Source of the DNA: Collimonas sp. OK412
GTDB lineage: Bacteria > Pseudomonadota > Gammaproteobacteria > Burkholderiales > Burkholderiaceae_D
Assembly: GCF_900112135.1 (NCBI RefSeq)
Contig: NZ_FOLC01000034.1
Coordinates: 1-42,022, forward strand
Length of the DNA stretch: 42,022 nt
Reading direction: 5' to 3'
Positions 1 through 8,632 of this stretch are shown here, in pieces. The notes beneath the pieces were generated by a model. It did no database searches. It worked only from the letters and a program-made list of their open reading frames with translations, and had not been told where the DNA came from. Position 1 is the first letter of the stretch, and each line of letters starts with the position of its first letter. The translations under genes and the position numbers were made by a program.

Positions 1-2
1 CC

Positions 3-293
3 CAGTGGGGGATGGGAATGCGCGACAGCCAGACGCGCAAGCGCCACCGCCTTGCCATCTTATTGCTCATCGCTGCGCTTGCAACCTACGCGCTTTGGCT
101 CATTGGGCTAACCGCCTTGGGCCAAGGCTACCGGCTCGCTTATGGCAGTGCCAAAAAATCCGCCTCCACTCTATCAATCCTGTCACTCGCCCGTCACTGG
201 CTGACGGATCGGAACGCATTACAGTTTCGATACTGTCTATACAACCAAGCCGAAAACGAACTAATGGATAGAGTGAAAACTTATGAGATTTGA
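3..293 (+). CDS. IS4-family transposase, C-terminal fragment (cut by window edge)
   Basis: The reading frame is open from the window edge (position 3) and ends at TGA 291-293, so only the last ~96 codons are visible. The segment has the look of an IS4-type transposase tail: a basic stretch (RKRHR), a hydrophobic segment LLLIAALATYALWLIGL, then the 'LSILSLARHWL' block close to the end. The DDE catalytic residues would lie upstream, outside the window, so activity cannot be judged. A palindrome that may mark the element's end or a separate REP unit follows within 15 bp. The family call rests on the overall pattern of this tail; a degenerate copy is equally possible. Confidence 0.6.
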   Translation, partial: QWGMGMRDSQTRKRHRLAILLLIAALATYALWLIGLTALGQGYRLAYGSAKKSASTLSILSLARHWLTDRNALQFRYCLYNQAENELMDRVKTYEI

Positions 294-305
294 GGGGAAG
301 GGTCA

Positions 306-351
306 GGGTCAGAGTAATTTTCGCAAAGGACGCGAAAAAAAACTCTGACCC
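306..351. repeat. REP-like palindrome downstream of the transposase
   Basis: GGGTCAGAGT (306-315) pairs with ACTCTGACCC (342-351), and inside it TTTTCGC (318-324) pairs with GCGAAAA (332-338). This gives a two-part stem around a 7-nt loop. GGGTCAGAGT-type ends are common in REP/RAYT palindromes and as IS termini. It could also end transcription of the transposase gene, although no U-run follows it on the plus strand. Confidence 0.6.
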
Positions 352-491
352 CATTTAACTGCGCAGTTGGGACTTGAACCGTTGCGAGCGGAAGGTATCA
401 AGTAATATGACTGGAACTTTAGTACGATAGCGACGCCGGCGCCTGTCACAAGATAAGCCGCCAGCACACAACAAAATCTCGGAGAAAACCC

Positions 492-1675
<1,184 letters not shown>

Positions 1676-1679
<4 letters not shown>

Positions 1680-2998
1680 CCGAGGCCGAATACCTGCAGT
1701 ACCAGCCAGATATTCGCGCCTGAAATCAGCACGAACAGCAGCCACGACACGCCGGCCGTCAGCCACGAATTGGCGAACACACCCATCACATCGCGCCGGC
1801 TGGTGAGGCGGATCAGCGGATACATGGCGAACGGCAGCTGCAGGCTCAGCACCACCTGGCTGAGCACCAGCAAGCGCCCCACGGAATGCTCGCCCCATGC
1901 CAGCACGCCGGCCATGGCCGGCGCCAGCGCCAGGCCGCGCGTCAGCAGGCGCCGCTGCCAGCACGGGATCTTGAGGTTGAGGAAACCCTCCATGATGACC
2001 TGGCCGGCGATCGTCCCGGTAAATGTCGAACTCTGTCCCGAGGCCAGCAGCGCCAGGCCGAACAGGATGCCGGCCGCGGCGCTGCCGGTGATCGGATCGA
2101 GCAGGCGGTATGCCTGGTCGATATCGATCACCGCCGTATTTCCGGTAGCATGGAATGCGCTCGCCGCCAGCACCAGGATGGCGCCGTTGACCAGCAGCGC
2201 CAGCAGCAGCGAGACAATGGTATCGAGCCGCGACAGCTGTATCGCCTGCCCGCGGCTGCGGTCATTTTTTTCCACCACCCGCGTTTGCACTATCGACGAA
2301 TGCAGGTAGAGATTGTGCGGCATCACGGTAGCGCCGAGGATGCCGATCGCCAGGTACAGCGGCTCCCGGCTCGACAGCGCGCTCAAGGATGGCAGCATGC
2401 CGGCGGCCACCGCATGCCAGTCCGGCTTCAGGAACACCAGCTCGACAAACAGGCAGGCGGCGATGGTCAGCACCAAGCCGAGGATGATCGCCTCGATCTG
2501 GCGGAATCCTTTGCCTTTCAATCCCAGCACCAGCAGCGTATCGAACGCTGTCAGCAACACGCCGACCGGCAGCGAGACGCCGAGCAGCAGCTTGAACGCC
2601 AGCGCACATCCCAGCACCTCCGCCAGGTCGCAGGCGATGATGGAAATCTCCGCGAAAAACCACATGCCCTTGCTGACGCGCGGACTGTAGTTCTCGCGCG
2701 AATGCACCGCCAGGTCCTTGCCGGTAGCAATACCGAGGCGCATGCTGAGGCATTGCAGGACAATTGCCGCCAGGCTGGACAGCAGCACCACGAACAGCAG
2801 CTGGTAGCCGAACTGGGATCCGGCCTGGATCGAAGTGGCCCAGTTGCCGGGATCCATGTAGCCGACCGAGACCAGCAAGCCGGGCCCGACGAACCTGAGG
2901 ATTTTTTTCCAGAACGGGCCGCTGCTCGGGACGGCAACGGTGCCGGCAACTTCGGAAGGACAAAATGGGGCGGTGGCGGTGGTCGGCAAACGATACAT
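1676..2998 (-). CDS. mntH: Nramp-family divalent metal (Mn2+/Fe2+) transporter MntH
   Basis: This inner-membrane proton-coupled Mn2+/Fe2+ importer has 440 aa, about 11 membrane segments, and normal length. The first helix carries DPGN (Asp49-Asn52), and helix 6 carries MPH (Met226-Pro227-His228) in [13 protein letters not shown]. Both are the metal-binding motifs of Nramp proteins. The frame stays open for 168 more codons upstream, but family alignment and an AGGA ribosome site 8 nt before ATG 2998 favour this start. Two copies of ACACTAT lie 17-50 bp upstream of the start on the coding strand (around 3013-3036), one merging into a TATAGAAT -10-like box. They might be an operator, but I cannot assign a regulator. 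The gene ends tail to tail with gcdH. Confidence 0.93.
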
Positions 2999-3125
2999 GG
3001 AGGCATCCTGATAGTGTTGCCCCAATTCTATAGTGTCACGGGCATTGCGCATGCCTGCTCCAACCCCTATGATTTGAACGTACTTTCCAATCCAATAAGG
3101 CAGCAGCTCATCCGGAGTAAGAAAA

Positions 3126-3551
3126 ATGAAAACGATACTGACGCTGGTCACCGCTGCGCTGCTGACCGCTGCTGCTCCCTCCTTCGCCGCAGACCCGCAA
3201 GCCGAACTCATCCAGCAAGCCGAAACCGCGGCCAAAACCTGGATGGCGCTGACCGATGCCGGCAAATACGGCGAAAGCTGGGAGCGCGCAGGCACATTCT
3301 TCAAGACCGGCATCGCAAAAAACACCTGGGAAACCGGAGTCCGCTCATTGCGTGCGCCACTCGGCACGGTAAAGGCGCGCGAGCTGAAAAGCACGGAATA
3401 TGCGACCACCCTGCCCGGCGCGCCGGACGGCGAATATGTCGTGATCCAGTACGAGACGCAGTTCGAAAACAAAAAATCGGCGACCGAAACCGTTACGCCC
3501 ATGCGCGAAAAAGACGGCAGCTGGAAAGTCTCGGGCTATTTCATCCGCTGA
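3126..3551 (+). CDS. Secreted DUF4019 domain protein
   Basis: A 141-aa protein with a clear Sec signal peptide (KT followed by a hydrophobic run; likely cleavage after PSFA, residue 21). The mature part matches the DUF4019 pattern: a WMALTDAGKYGESWERAG helix, FFKTGIAKNTWETGVRSLRAPLG, and then a sheet region with LPGAPDGEYVVIQYET and a closing KDGSWKVSGYFIR. Such proteins are periplasmic, have an NTF2-like fold and have no known activity. GGAG at 3114-3117 precedes the ATG. It is divergent from mntH with about 127 bp between the starts, so the two share a promoter region. Confidence 0.85.
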   Translation: MKTILTLVTAALLTAAAPSFAADPQAELIQQAETAAKTWMALTDAGKYGESWERAGTFFKTGIAKNTWETGVRSLRAPLGTVKARELKSTEYATTLPGAPDGEYVVIQYETQFENKKSATETVTPMREKDGSWKVSGYFIR

Positions 3552-3613
3552 CAGCGGCAAAGGAAACGTAGTGCGGGGGATGCGAAGGGAAGGAAGCAGA
3601 ATAGAATCGCAGG

Positions 3614-3868
3614 CTAGGCGGCCTGGATTGCCCCAGGATCCGAAAGCCACCTCGTGAGGGCCTCGAAATCTCTTAAAACAGGGCGCCTTGTGGGCAGATC
3701 TGGAACATAACCAGAAATCGTTTCAAGCAACCGGCAGAACAGGTCTGCCCGCGCGTTCATTGAATCTCGTTCAATGTAGAATCCGGTGTGGGTTATTGTA
3801 TTGTCGGCCATGCCAATAACAACATCTCCAATGCAGACAGTGTCACAAGAATGGAATATCATGTCCAC
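3614..3868 (-). CDS. Small hypothetical protein
   Basis: An open frame of 84 codons from GTG 3868 (or 82 from ATG 3862), antisense to the 388-bp gap between the DUF4019 and LysR genes. The product has a mixed, protein-like composition, ending in an amphipathic stretch (ARADLFCRLLETISGYVPDLPTRRP, then LRDFEALTRWL), with two Cys in the first 12 residues. I do not recognise a family. No strong ribosome site is seen. The region is less GC-rich than its neighbours, so this may be a remnant or transferred DNA. The rest of the gap shows no other gene. Confidence 0.35.
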   Translation of the reverse strand: MDMIFHSCDTVCIGDVVIGMADNTITHTGFYIERDSMNARADLFCRLLETISGYVPDLPTRRPVLRDFEALTRWLSDPGAIQAA

Positions 3869-3939
3869 TCACAAATTTGTATGCGCCATAGCAGTTTGTT
3901 ATAGAGCGTTACAACCACATCCTGCATTGGCATAAGATC

Positions 3940-4842
3940 ATGATCCGTTTCAGACAAATCGAGGCTTTCCGCTCACTGATGATTTCCGGCACCAGCGTCT
4001 CTGCGGCACGTCGCCTGCACGTTACCCAGCCGGCGATCAGCCGCCTGATCGCAGATCTAGAGGCCGACCTCGGTTTTCGCCTGTTCAACCGGGCCAAGGG
4101 GCGCCTGGAGCCAACCAATGCCGGCGTGCGCTTTTATAAAGCGGTGGAAGAAAATTTCCTGGGGCTGGAACGGCTGATGCAAGTGGCGGGCAATATCCGC
4201 CATGAAGCGCCGGAAGGCCTGACCATCGCCTGCCTGCCGGTGCTGTCCACCACCCTGCTGCCGGAAGTGCTGCAACGTTTCTTCAAGCAGCATCCCGATG
4301 TCTCGGTCAAGATCGACAGCTGCACCGTGCCCGAGATCCTGGTCGGCCTGCAGGACCTCAAGGTCGACATGGCGCTGAGCCTGGCGTTTCCGCCGTTTGC
4401 CGGCATCGAGGTCGAACCGCTCATGGAAGCCAGCGTGCTGTGTGCCATGCTGGCCAGCCACCCCCTGGCGCAAAAGGAAGTCATCCTGCCGGAAGACCTG
4501 GACGGCGAAAACGTGATCGGCTGGATGCCCAACAGCGCGCAATCCTACGACCGTGAATTGTCGACGCTGAAATCGGCCGCGATCCGCCCCAATTACACCA
4601 TCCAGACGCATACCTCGCACACCCGCTACGCCATGGTCGCCAACGGCTTCGGCGTGGCCATCGTGGAACCGTTCGCAGCGAAGATCTGGCTCCCCCACGG
4701 CGTCGTCACGCGGCCGTTCAAGGCTGACATCAACTACAAATACGTGCTCGCCTACCCGAGCGGCGGCATCCGCTCGGAACTCGCCCACGACCTGCGCGAA
4801 GCCGCGGTCCATGTCGCGAAAAACTATAACTTCGGCCTGTAG
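3940..4842 (+). CDS. LysR-family transcriptional regulator
   Basis: A 300-aa regulator of normal LTTR length. Residues 1-60 form the winged helix-turn-helix (FRQIEAFRSLMISGTSVSAARRLHVTQPAISRLIADLEADLGFRLFNRAKGRLEPT). About residues 90-295 form the two-lobed effector-binding domain (EGLTIACLPVLSTTLLPEVLQRF, then VDMALSLAFPP and GFGVAIVEPFAAKIW). The style is closest to the NocR/OccR-like group that answers to opines, amino acids or organic acids, but the ligand cannot be read from sequence. No divergent metabolic gene is adjacent; the nearest downstream genes are an ATPase and a cupin. The ribosome site is weak. The last codons, VAKNYNFGL-stop, recur about 900 bp downstream as a gene scrap. 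Confidence 0.88.
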   Translation: MIRFRQIEAFRSLMISGTSVSAARRLHVTQPAISRLIADLEADLGFRLFNRAKGRLEPTNAGVRFYKAVEENFLGLERLMQVAGNIRHEAPEGLTIACLPVLSTTLLPEVLQRFFKQHPDVSVKIDSCTVPEILVGLQDLKVDMALSLAFPPFAGIEVEPLMEASVLCAMLASHPLAQKEVILPEDLDGENVIGWMPNSAQSYDRELSTLKSAAIRPNYTIQTHTSHTRYAMVANGFGVAIVEPFAAKIWLPHGVVTRPFKADINYKYVLAYPSGGIRSELAHDLREAAVHVAKNYNFGL

Positions 4843-5053
4843 CAGAAAGCCGCATTGCCATCCGCATAATCAACATCGCGGGTGCAGTTTTTTCCCTACG
4901 CGGTAGCGTCCTCTTTCCGCTTGGGCGCCAGCGCCCACCCTATTCGGCTGGAAGCGGACATGCCAAACTTGCTTTACACACCCTACCCAACTTGATGAGG
5001 CCGGCGGCCTGGCAGCAGCGCCGGCGATCTGTAACGCCAACTAGGGAGTCACC

Positions 5054-5623
5054 ATGACCGTAGATCCTAAACAATTGATTGTTATAACCGGAGGCCCCGG
5101 ATCGGGAAAAAGCACGTTGATTGATAGCCTGGCGCAGGCCGGCTATGCGCGCTCGATCGAAGCAGGCAGAGGTGTCATACAGGACCAGGTGGCAATTGGC
5201 GGACATGCATTGCCATGGCAAGACACCGCGTCATTTGCTGAGTTAATGCTGTCTTGGGAAATGCGTTCATACCACCTTGCGGCAAATATGACCGGACCGG
5301 TTTTCTTCGACCGCGGCGTACCGGATGTGGCTGGATATTTACAGTTGCTGGGGCTGGAGATACCCGCGCACGTGGAAAAAGCAGCATTAGCTTTTCGCTA
5401 CCATCCGCAAGTATTCATTGCGCCGCCATGGCCGGAAATCTTCTCTCAAGACAAGGAGCGAAAGCAGACATTTGAAGAAGCCGTGCGTACCTATGATTCC
5501 ATGGTCGCCATTTATGCAAAGTATGGCTATGAACTGATCGAGCTGCCGCGAACGCCAGTCGAAGAAAGGTTGCGCTTCATCTTGTCCAGGCTGCAATCTG
5601 GAGCGTTCGGATCGGCGCAATGA
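5054..5623 (+). CDS. P-loop AAA family ATPase (AAA_28-like predicted kinase/ATPase)
   Basis: A 189-aa single-domain NTPase. Walker A is GGPGSGKST (residues 13-21). VFFDRGVPDV near residue 80 gives the Walker-B-like aspartate, followed by a lid region with RYHPQVFIAPPWPEIFSQDKERKQTFEEA that is typical of AAA_28 proteins related to nucleotide/NAD kinases. The substrate is unknown. AGGGAG at 5043-5048 gives a good start. Codon use here is noticeably less GC-biased than in flanking housekeeping genes (runs such as TTGATTGTTATAACC), suggesting recent arrival. The gene stands alone, followed by a 160-bp gap and the cupin gene. Confidence 0.8.
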   Translation: MTVDPKQLIVITGGPGSGKSTLIDSLAQAGYARSIEAGRGVIQDQVAIGGHALPWQDTASFAELMLSWEMRSYHLAANMTGPVFFDRGVPDVAGYLQLLGLEIPAHVEKAALAFRYHPQVFIAPPWPEIFSQDKERKQTFEEAVRTYDSMVAIYAKYGYELIELPRTPVEERLRFILSRLQSGAFGSAQ

Positions 5624-5714
5624 ATTTTTTTGAATGCAGGCAATGCGTCATGGTGAATGCATCCGGCCGTTTGAGGGCGTTAAATCCATCATCCCCTGCA
5701 AAAATCAATTCTAA

Positions 5715-5771
5715 ATATGTGCTAGCCTAGCCGCTCTCTGTGTCGCAAAAAACCATGACTTCGGCCTATAA
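5715..5771 (+). pseudogene. 3'-end scrap of a second LysR gene
   Basis: Reading codons from 5715 to the TAA at 5769-5771 gives ICASLAALCVAKNHDFGL-stop. The LysR gene at 3940-4842 ends LREAAVHVAKNYNFGL-stop. Over 34 nt around the stop the two DNA segments agree at 28 positions, including 10 in a row (ACTTCGGCCT). An in-frame TAA at 5712-5714 closes the scrap upstream. It looks like the end of a lost LysR paralogue, left by deletion or by insertion of the ATPase/cupin segment. It has no coding function. Confidence 0.6.
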
Positions 5772-5782
5772 GAGGAACCAGA

Positions 5783-6409
5783 ATGTATTCGCCTGAAAGA
5801 CTGATTGAAAATTTAAGCGTTTACATCGAAGAATTGAAAGACCTGGTTTCGGCAGGAACGGCCGGCGCTGAAAAAAACCGCTTGCATATAGAAAAATCGA
5901 ATATAGAAGCCTACGTAGGAAAACTCGAAACGCTTCCTGCAAACCAGCGCCTGACTGCAAAACATATTGAACAGGGACTCGCACTGGAGCCCCACCCCGA
6001 GGGCGGCTTCTATCGCGAATTCATCCGCACCGGCGCCTGCACCGTGATTTTCTACCTGCTGCCCGAGCAAGCCATTTCCAGCTGGCACAGCCTGCAAGAC
6101 ACCAAAGAGAGATTCAAGCTGATCTCGGGAGATGCTTTATGCATCCCGAAAATAGATGGCGGCGGGCTGTGGAAATCGGAAGAAAACGTCACGTATGAAA
6201 ATGACGTCGTCATAGAAAAGAACGACGGCTTCGGCGACTGGTTCGGCGCCTACCCGGCTGGAGAATACGGACTCGTCACCTGTGAATGCAAAGGTCCGTT
6301 CGAGTTCGCGAAATTCAAGATTGCCGGGCCGGAAGACCTGGCGGCATTTCGCGACGAGAATCCCCGGCACAGGCAAACCATCGACAGGCTTGCGCCGAAA
6401 AACGGCTGA
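5783..6409 (+). CDS. Cupin-fold DUF985 (cupin_5) protein with N-terminal helical extension
   Basis: A 208-aa protein. From about residue 64 it follows the DUF985/cupin_5 pattern: LALEPHPEGGFYREF, then TVIFYLLPEQAISSWHSLQDTKERFKLISGDAL, a tail with DGFGDWFGAYPAGEYGLVTC, and an ending EDLAAFRDENPRHRQ. These are jelly-roll proteins of unsettled function, some similar to sugar-modifying cupins. The first ~55 residues are an extra helical, charged region (LIENLSVYIEELKDLVSAGTAG and more) not usual in the family, perhaps for oligomerisation. AGAGGA precedes the ATG. It converges with the histidine kinase gene, with 15 bp between them. Confidence 0.8.
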   Translation: MYSPERLIENLSVYIEELKDLVSAGTAGAEKNRLHIEKSNIEAYVGKLETLPANQRLTAKHIEQGLALEPHPEGGFYREFIRTGACTVIFYLLPEQAISSWHSLQDTKERFKLISGDALCIPKIDGGGLWKSEENVTYENDVVIEKNDGFGDWFGAYPAGEYGLVTCECKGPFEFAKFKIAGPEDLAAFRDENPRHRQTIDRLAPKNG

Positions 6410-6424
6410 CGCCCCAAAAAATTG

Positions 6425-7939
6425 CTAATCCGCAGGCAGGACGATGGTAGCCACCAGGCCGCCGTCGGCATGATTGCGCAGCTGCAGCTCGCCGCCATGC
6501 GCCTGCACGATGTTGCGCGCAATGCCCAGGCCCAGCCCCATGCCGCCGGCATTCTGGTCGCGCCCGTGCTCCAGCCGGGTGTATGGTTCGAACAGGCTGT
6601 GCAAGGCTTCTTCGGGCACACCGGGACCATGGTCGCGGATCTGGATCTGGATATTGTTTCCGGATGCATTGATCAGGCCGGCGACCGAGATTTCCACCTT
6701 CTCGCCATAGTGCAGCGCATTATCGAACAGGTTGCCGATGGCGCGCTTGAGCGCCAGCGGCTTGGCCATCACCGTCAGGCCCGATTCGGCAAACGCGACT
6801 TCGTGCCCGGCCATGCGGGCGTCTCGTATCATGCGCAAGATCAGCGCATCAAGCTTTACCTCGGTGCGGTTTTCATGGATATCGCTATCCTTGACCGATT
6901 GCAAGGCGCCCTTCACCATCATGTCGAGCTCATCCAGGTCTTCGTGGAATTCGCTGCGCAGATGCTCATCGTCCAGCAGCTCGGTGCGCAGTTTCAGGCG
7001 CGTGATCGGCGTGCGCAAATCGTGCGAGATCGAGACAAACAGGCGTTCGCGATCATCCAGGTAGCGCTTGATGCGTTCGCGCATGGACCTGAAGGCGCGC
7101 GCGGTCTTGATGAATTCGCGGCTGCCGGTTTCCGGCAATTCAGGCGCGGCCTCGCCTTTGCCGAATGCTTCGGCGGCGTCCGACAGCGCCGCCAGCGGCC
7201 TTGTGGTCCAGCGCACCACCAGGATCGACAGCAGCAGCACGGTAGCCAGCGACAAGCCCTGCAACAGCAAACGCTCGGGCGATAGCGGGTTATCGCTATC
7301 GAGAAAATAGGGATTGGGCATAAGCGCCGCCAGGTACAGCCAGTTGCCGGGTTCGAGTTCGGTCTGGATCACCAGCACCGGCGCCGGATTCGGCTTGATC
7401 AGCAGCGTGTGCTGGACCCAGCTGTCCGGCAGGTCCGCCACCTGCAAGCCTTGCGGCGACACCACCAGGTCGTCGGGCCAGGCAAACGCCAGGCGGAAAC
7501 CCGGCAGGAACGGCAAGTCGGTTTTCAGGGTGGCGCCGATCTCGGCCAACGCCATGTTGGCCAGGGTGTTGTCGGCGATCGTGTGGATAGTCACCGGACC
7601 GTCGTTGGTGTTCACAAAAAAACGGGTGCCGCCCATCTCGCGCAGTTGCTGGATCAGGATCGGCCGGTAATTCGCCGGCAGGCTCATGAAGAAGCGGACC
7701 GCGCTGGCCGCGGTGTGCGCCAGGTGCTGCGCCGCGGTCCTGGTTTCGACTTCCGCCTTGCTGCGCAGCTGTGCCGACCAGATCAGGCCGCCCGCCAGCT
7801 GCGTCACCAGCACCCCGAACACCATCACCACCGAAAGGCGGCCCAGCAGCGTATGCGGCAGCAGCCAGGACAGCAGCTGGTTATACCAGGCCGACCAGCT
7901 ACGCTTGGGCGCCGCCTCAGATCTGCGCAGCGGCCACAT
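6425..7939 (-). CDS. Sensor histidine kinase of the sugar-locus two-component system
   Basis: A 504-aa membrane kinase with TM1 at about 33-55, a periplasmic sensor of about 165 residues, TM2 at about 223-243, HAMP 244-297, a HisKA domain with the phospho-accepting His306 in SISHDLRTPITRLKLR, and an HATPase domain with the N box (GNLFDNALHYGE), G1 (RDHGPGVP) and G2 (GGMGLGLGIARNIV). It lies last in an operon with a sugar-binding protein and its regulator, overlapping the regulator gene by 23 bp. The order and neighbours recall the Pseudomonas GltR/GtrS glucose-locus kinase, but ligand identity is inference. The periplasmic domain could bind a metabolite directly or dock the co-encoded binding protein. 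Confidence 0.9.
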   Translation of the reverse strand: MWPLRRSEAAPKRSWSAWYNQLLSWLLPHTLLGRLSVVMVFGVLVTQLAGGLIWSAQLRSKAEVETRTAAQHLAHTAASAVRFFMSLPANYRPILIQQLREMGGTRFFVNTNDGPVTIHTIADNTLANMALAEIGATLKTDLPFLPGFRLAFAWPDDLVVSPQGLQVADLPDSWVQHTLLIKPNPAPVLVIQTELEPGNWLYLAALMPNPYFLDSDNPLSPERLLLQGLSLATVLLLSILVVRWTTRPLAALSDAAEAFGKGEAAPELPETGSREFIKTARAFRSMRERIKRYLDDRERLFVSISHDLRTPITRLKLRTELLDDEHLRSEFHEDLDELDMMVKGALQSVKDSDIHENRTEVKLDALILRMIRDARMAGHEVAFAESGLTVMAKPLALKRAIGNLFDNALHYGEKVEISVAGLINASGNNIQIQIRDHGPGVPEEALHSLFEPYTRLEHGRDQNAGGMGLGLGIARNIVQAHGGELQLRNHADGGLVATIVLPAD

Positions 7940-8627
7940 CGGCGGAGAATACGTAGCCGGCGCCGCGCACGGTCTTGATCAGGTGCGGATCTTTGCCGCC
8001 GTCGTTCAGGCGCAGGCGCAGCTTGCTGATCTGCACATCCAGCGACCGGTCCAGCGGGCCGACATCGCGGCCGCGGGTTTCCTCGCACAGGACACCGCGG
8101 TCGAGCACGTCGCCCGGATGTTCGACAAAATATTTCAGCAACTGGTAATCGAGTCCGGTCAGCGCCACCAGCTGGCCGTCAGGATCGCTCAAGGTGCGTT
8201 CCACCGTATCCAGCGTGAAGCCGACAAAGCGGTAGTAGCGCGGCGCCACCGCGCTGTCGATGCCGGTGCGGCGATGGATGGCCTTGATCCGCGCCAGCAG
8301 TTCACGCGGGCTGTAGGGCTTGGCGATATAGTCGTCGGCGCCCAGCTCCAGGCCGACCACGCGGTCGGTCTCGTCGGAGCTGGCGGTAAGCATGATGATG
8401 GGAACGTTGGACTTGCGGCGGACGGTCTTGCACAAGGCGAAGCCATCGGTATCCGGCAGCATCACGTCCAGGATCACCAGCGACAGTTCTTCAGCGTAGC
8501 GCTGGAACTCGGCCAGGAACGCCTCGCCGTTATGCGCCAGGCGCACTTCGTACTGGTTCTTTTCCAGGTAGGCTTTCAGCAGCGTCCTGGTTTTCTGGTC
8601 ATCGTCAACGATCAATATCTTACGCAT
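7917..8627 (-). CDS. OmpR-family response regulator (GltR-like)
   Basis: A 236-aa regulator. The receiver domain (1-115) has the acidic pocket DDD at 8-10, phospho-acceptor Asp54 in VILDVMLPD, Thr81 and Lys103 (AKPYSPREL). The C-terminal winged helix (about 135-230) ends HLIKTVRGAGYVFSADV. It is co-transcribed with the binding-protein gene upstream (5-bp gap) and with the kinase downstream (23-bp overlap). OmpR-type winged helices bind tandem direct repeats about 10-11 bp apart. Such repeats (GTAA every 10 bp) occur in the divergent promoter region, so this protein probably controls its own operon and the import operon. Confidence 0.92.
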   Translation of the reverse strand: MRKILIVDDDQKTRTLLKAYLEKNQYEVRLAHNGEAFLAEFQRYAEELSLVILDVMLPDTDGFALCKTVRRKSNVPIIMLTASSDETDRVVGLELGADDYIAKPYSPRELLARIKAIHRRTGIDSAVAPRYYRFVGFTLDTVERTLSDPDGQLVALTGLDYQLLKYFVEHPGDVLDRGVLCEETRGRDVGPLDRSLDVQISKLRLRLNDGGKDPHLIKTVRGAGYVFSADVAAAQI

Positions 8628-8632
8628 TTGGC

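Noticed and set aside
363-382. GGGACTTGAACC resembles the reverse complement of a tRNA T-arm
   Set aside because: The flanking bases do not pair into a 5-bp T-stem, and no acceptor, D or anticodon arms are found nearby.
1886-3571. Very long open frame (561 codons, plus strand) opposite mntH
   Set aside because: The product is Gln/Arg/His-rich low-complexity sequence typical of the antisense frame of a GC-rich gene; the opposite strand encodes a full Nramp protein.
4922-4937. Short inverted repeat TGGGCGCCAGCGCCCA after the LysR gene
   Set aside because: The 2-nt loop is too small and no T-run follows; probably chance in GC-rich DNA.
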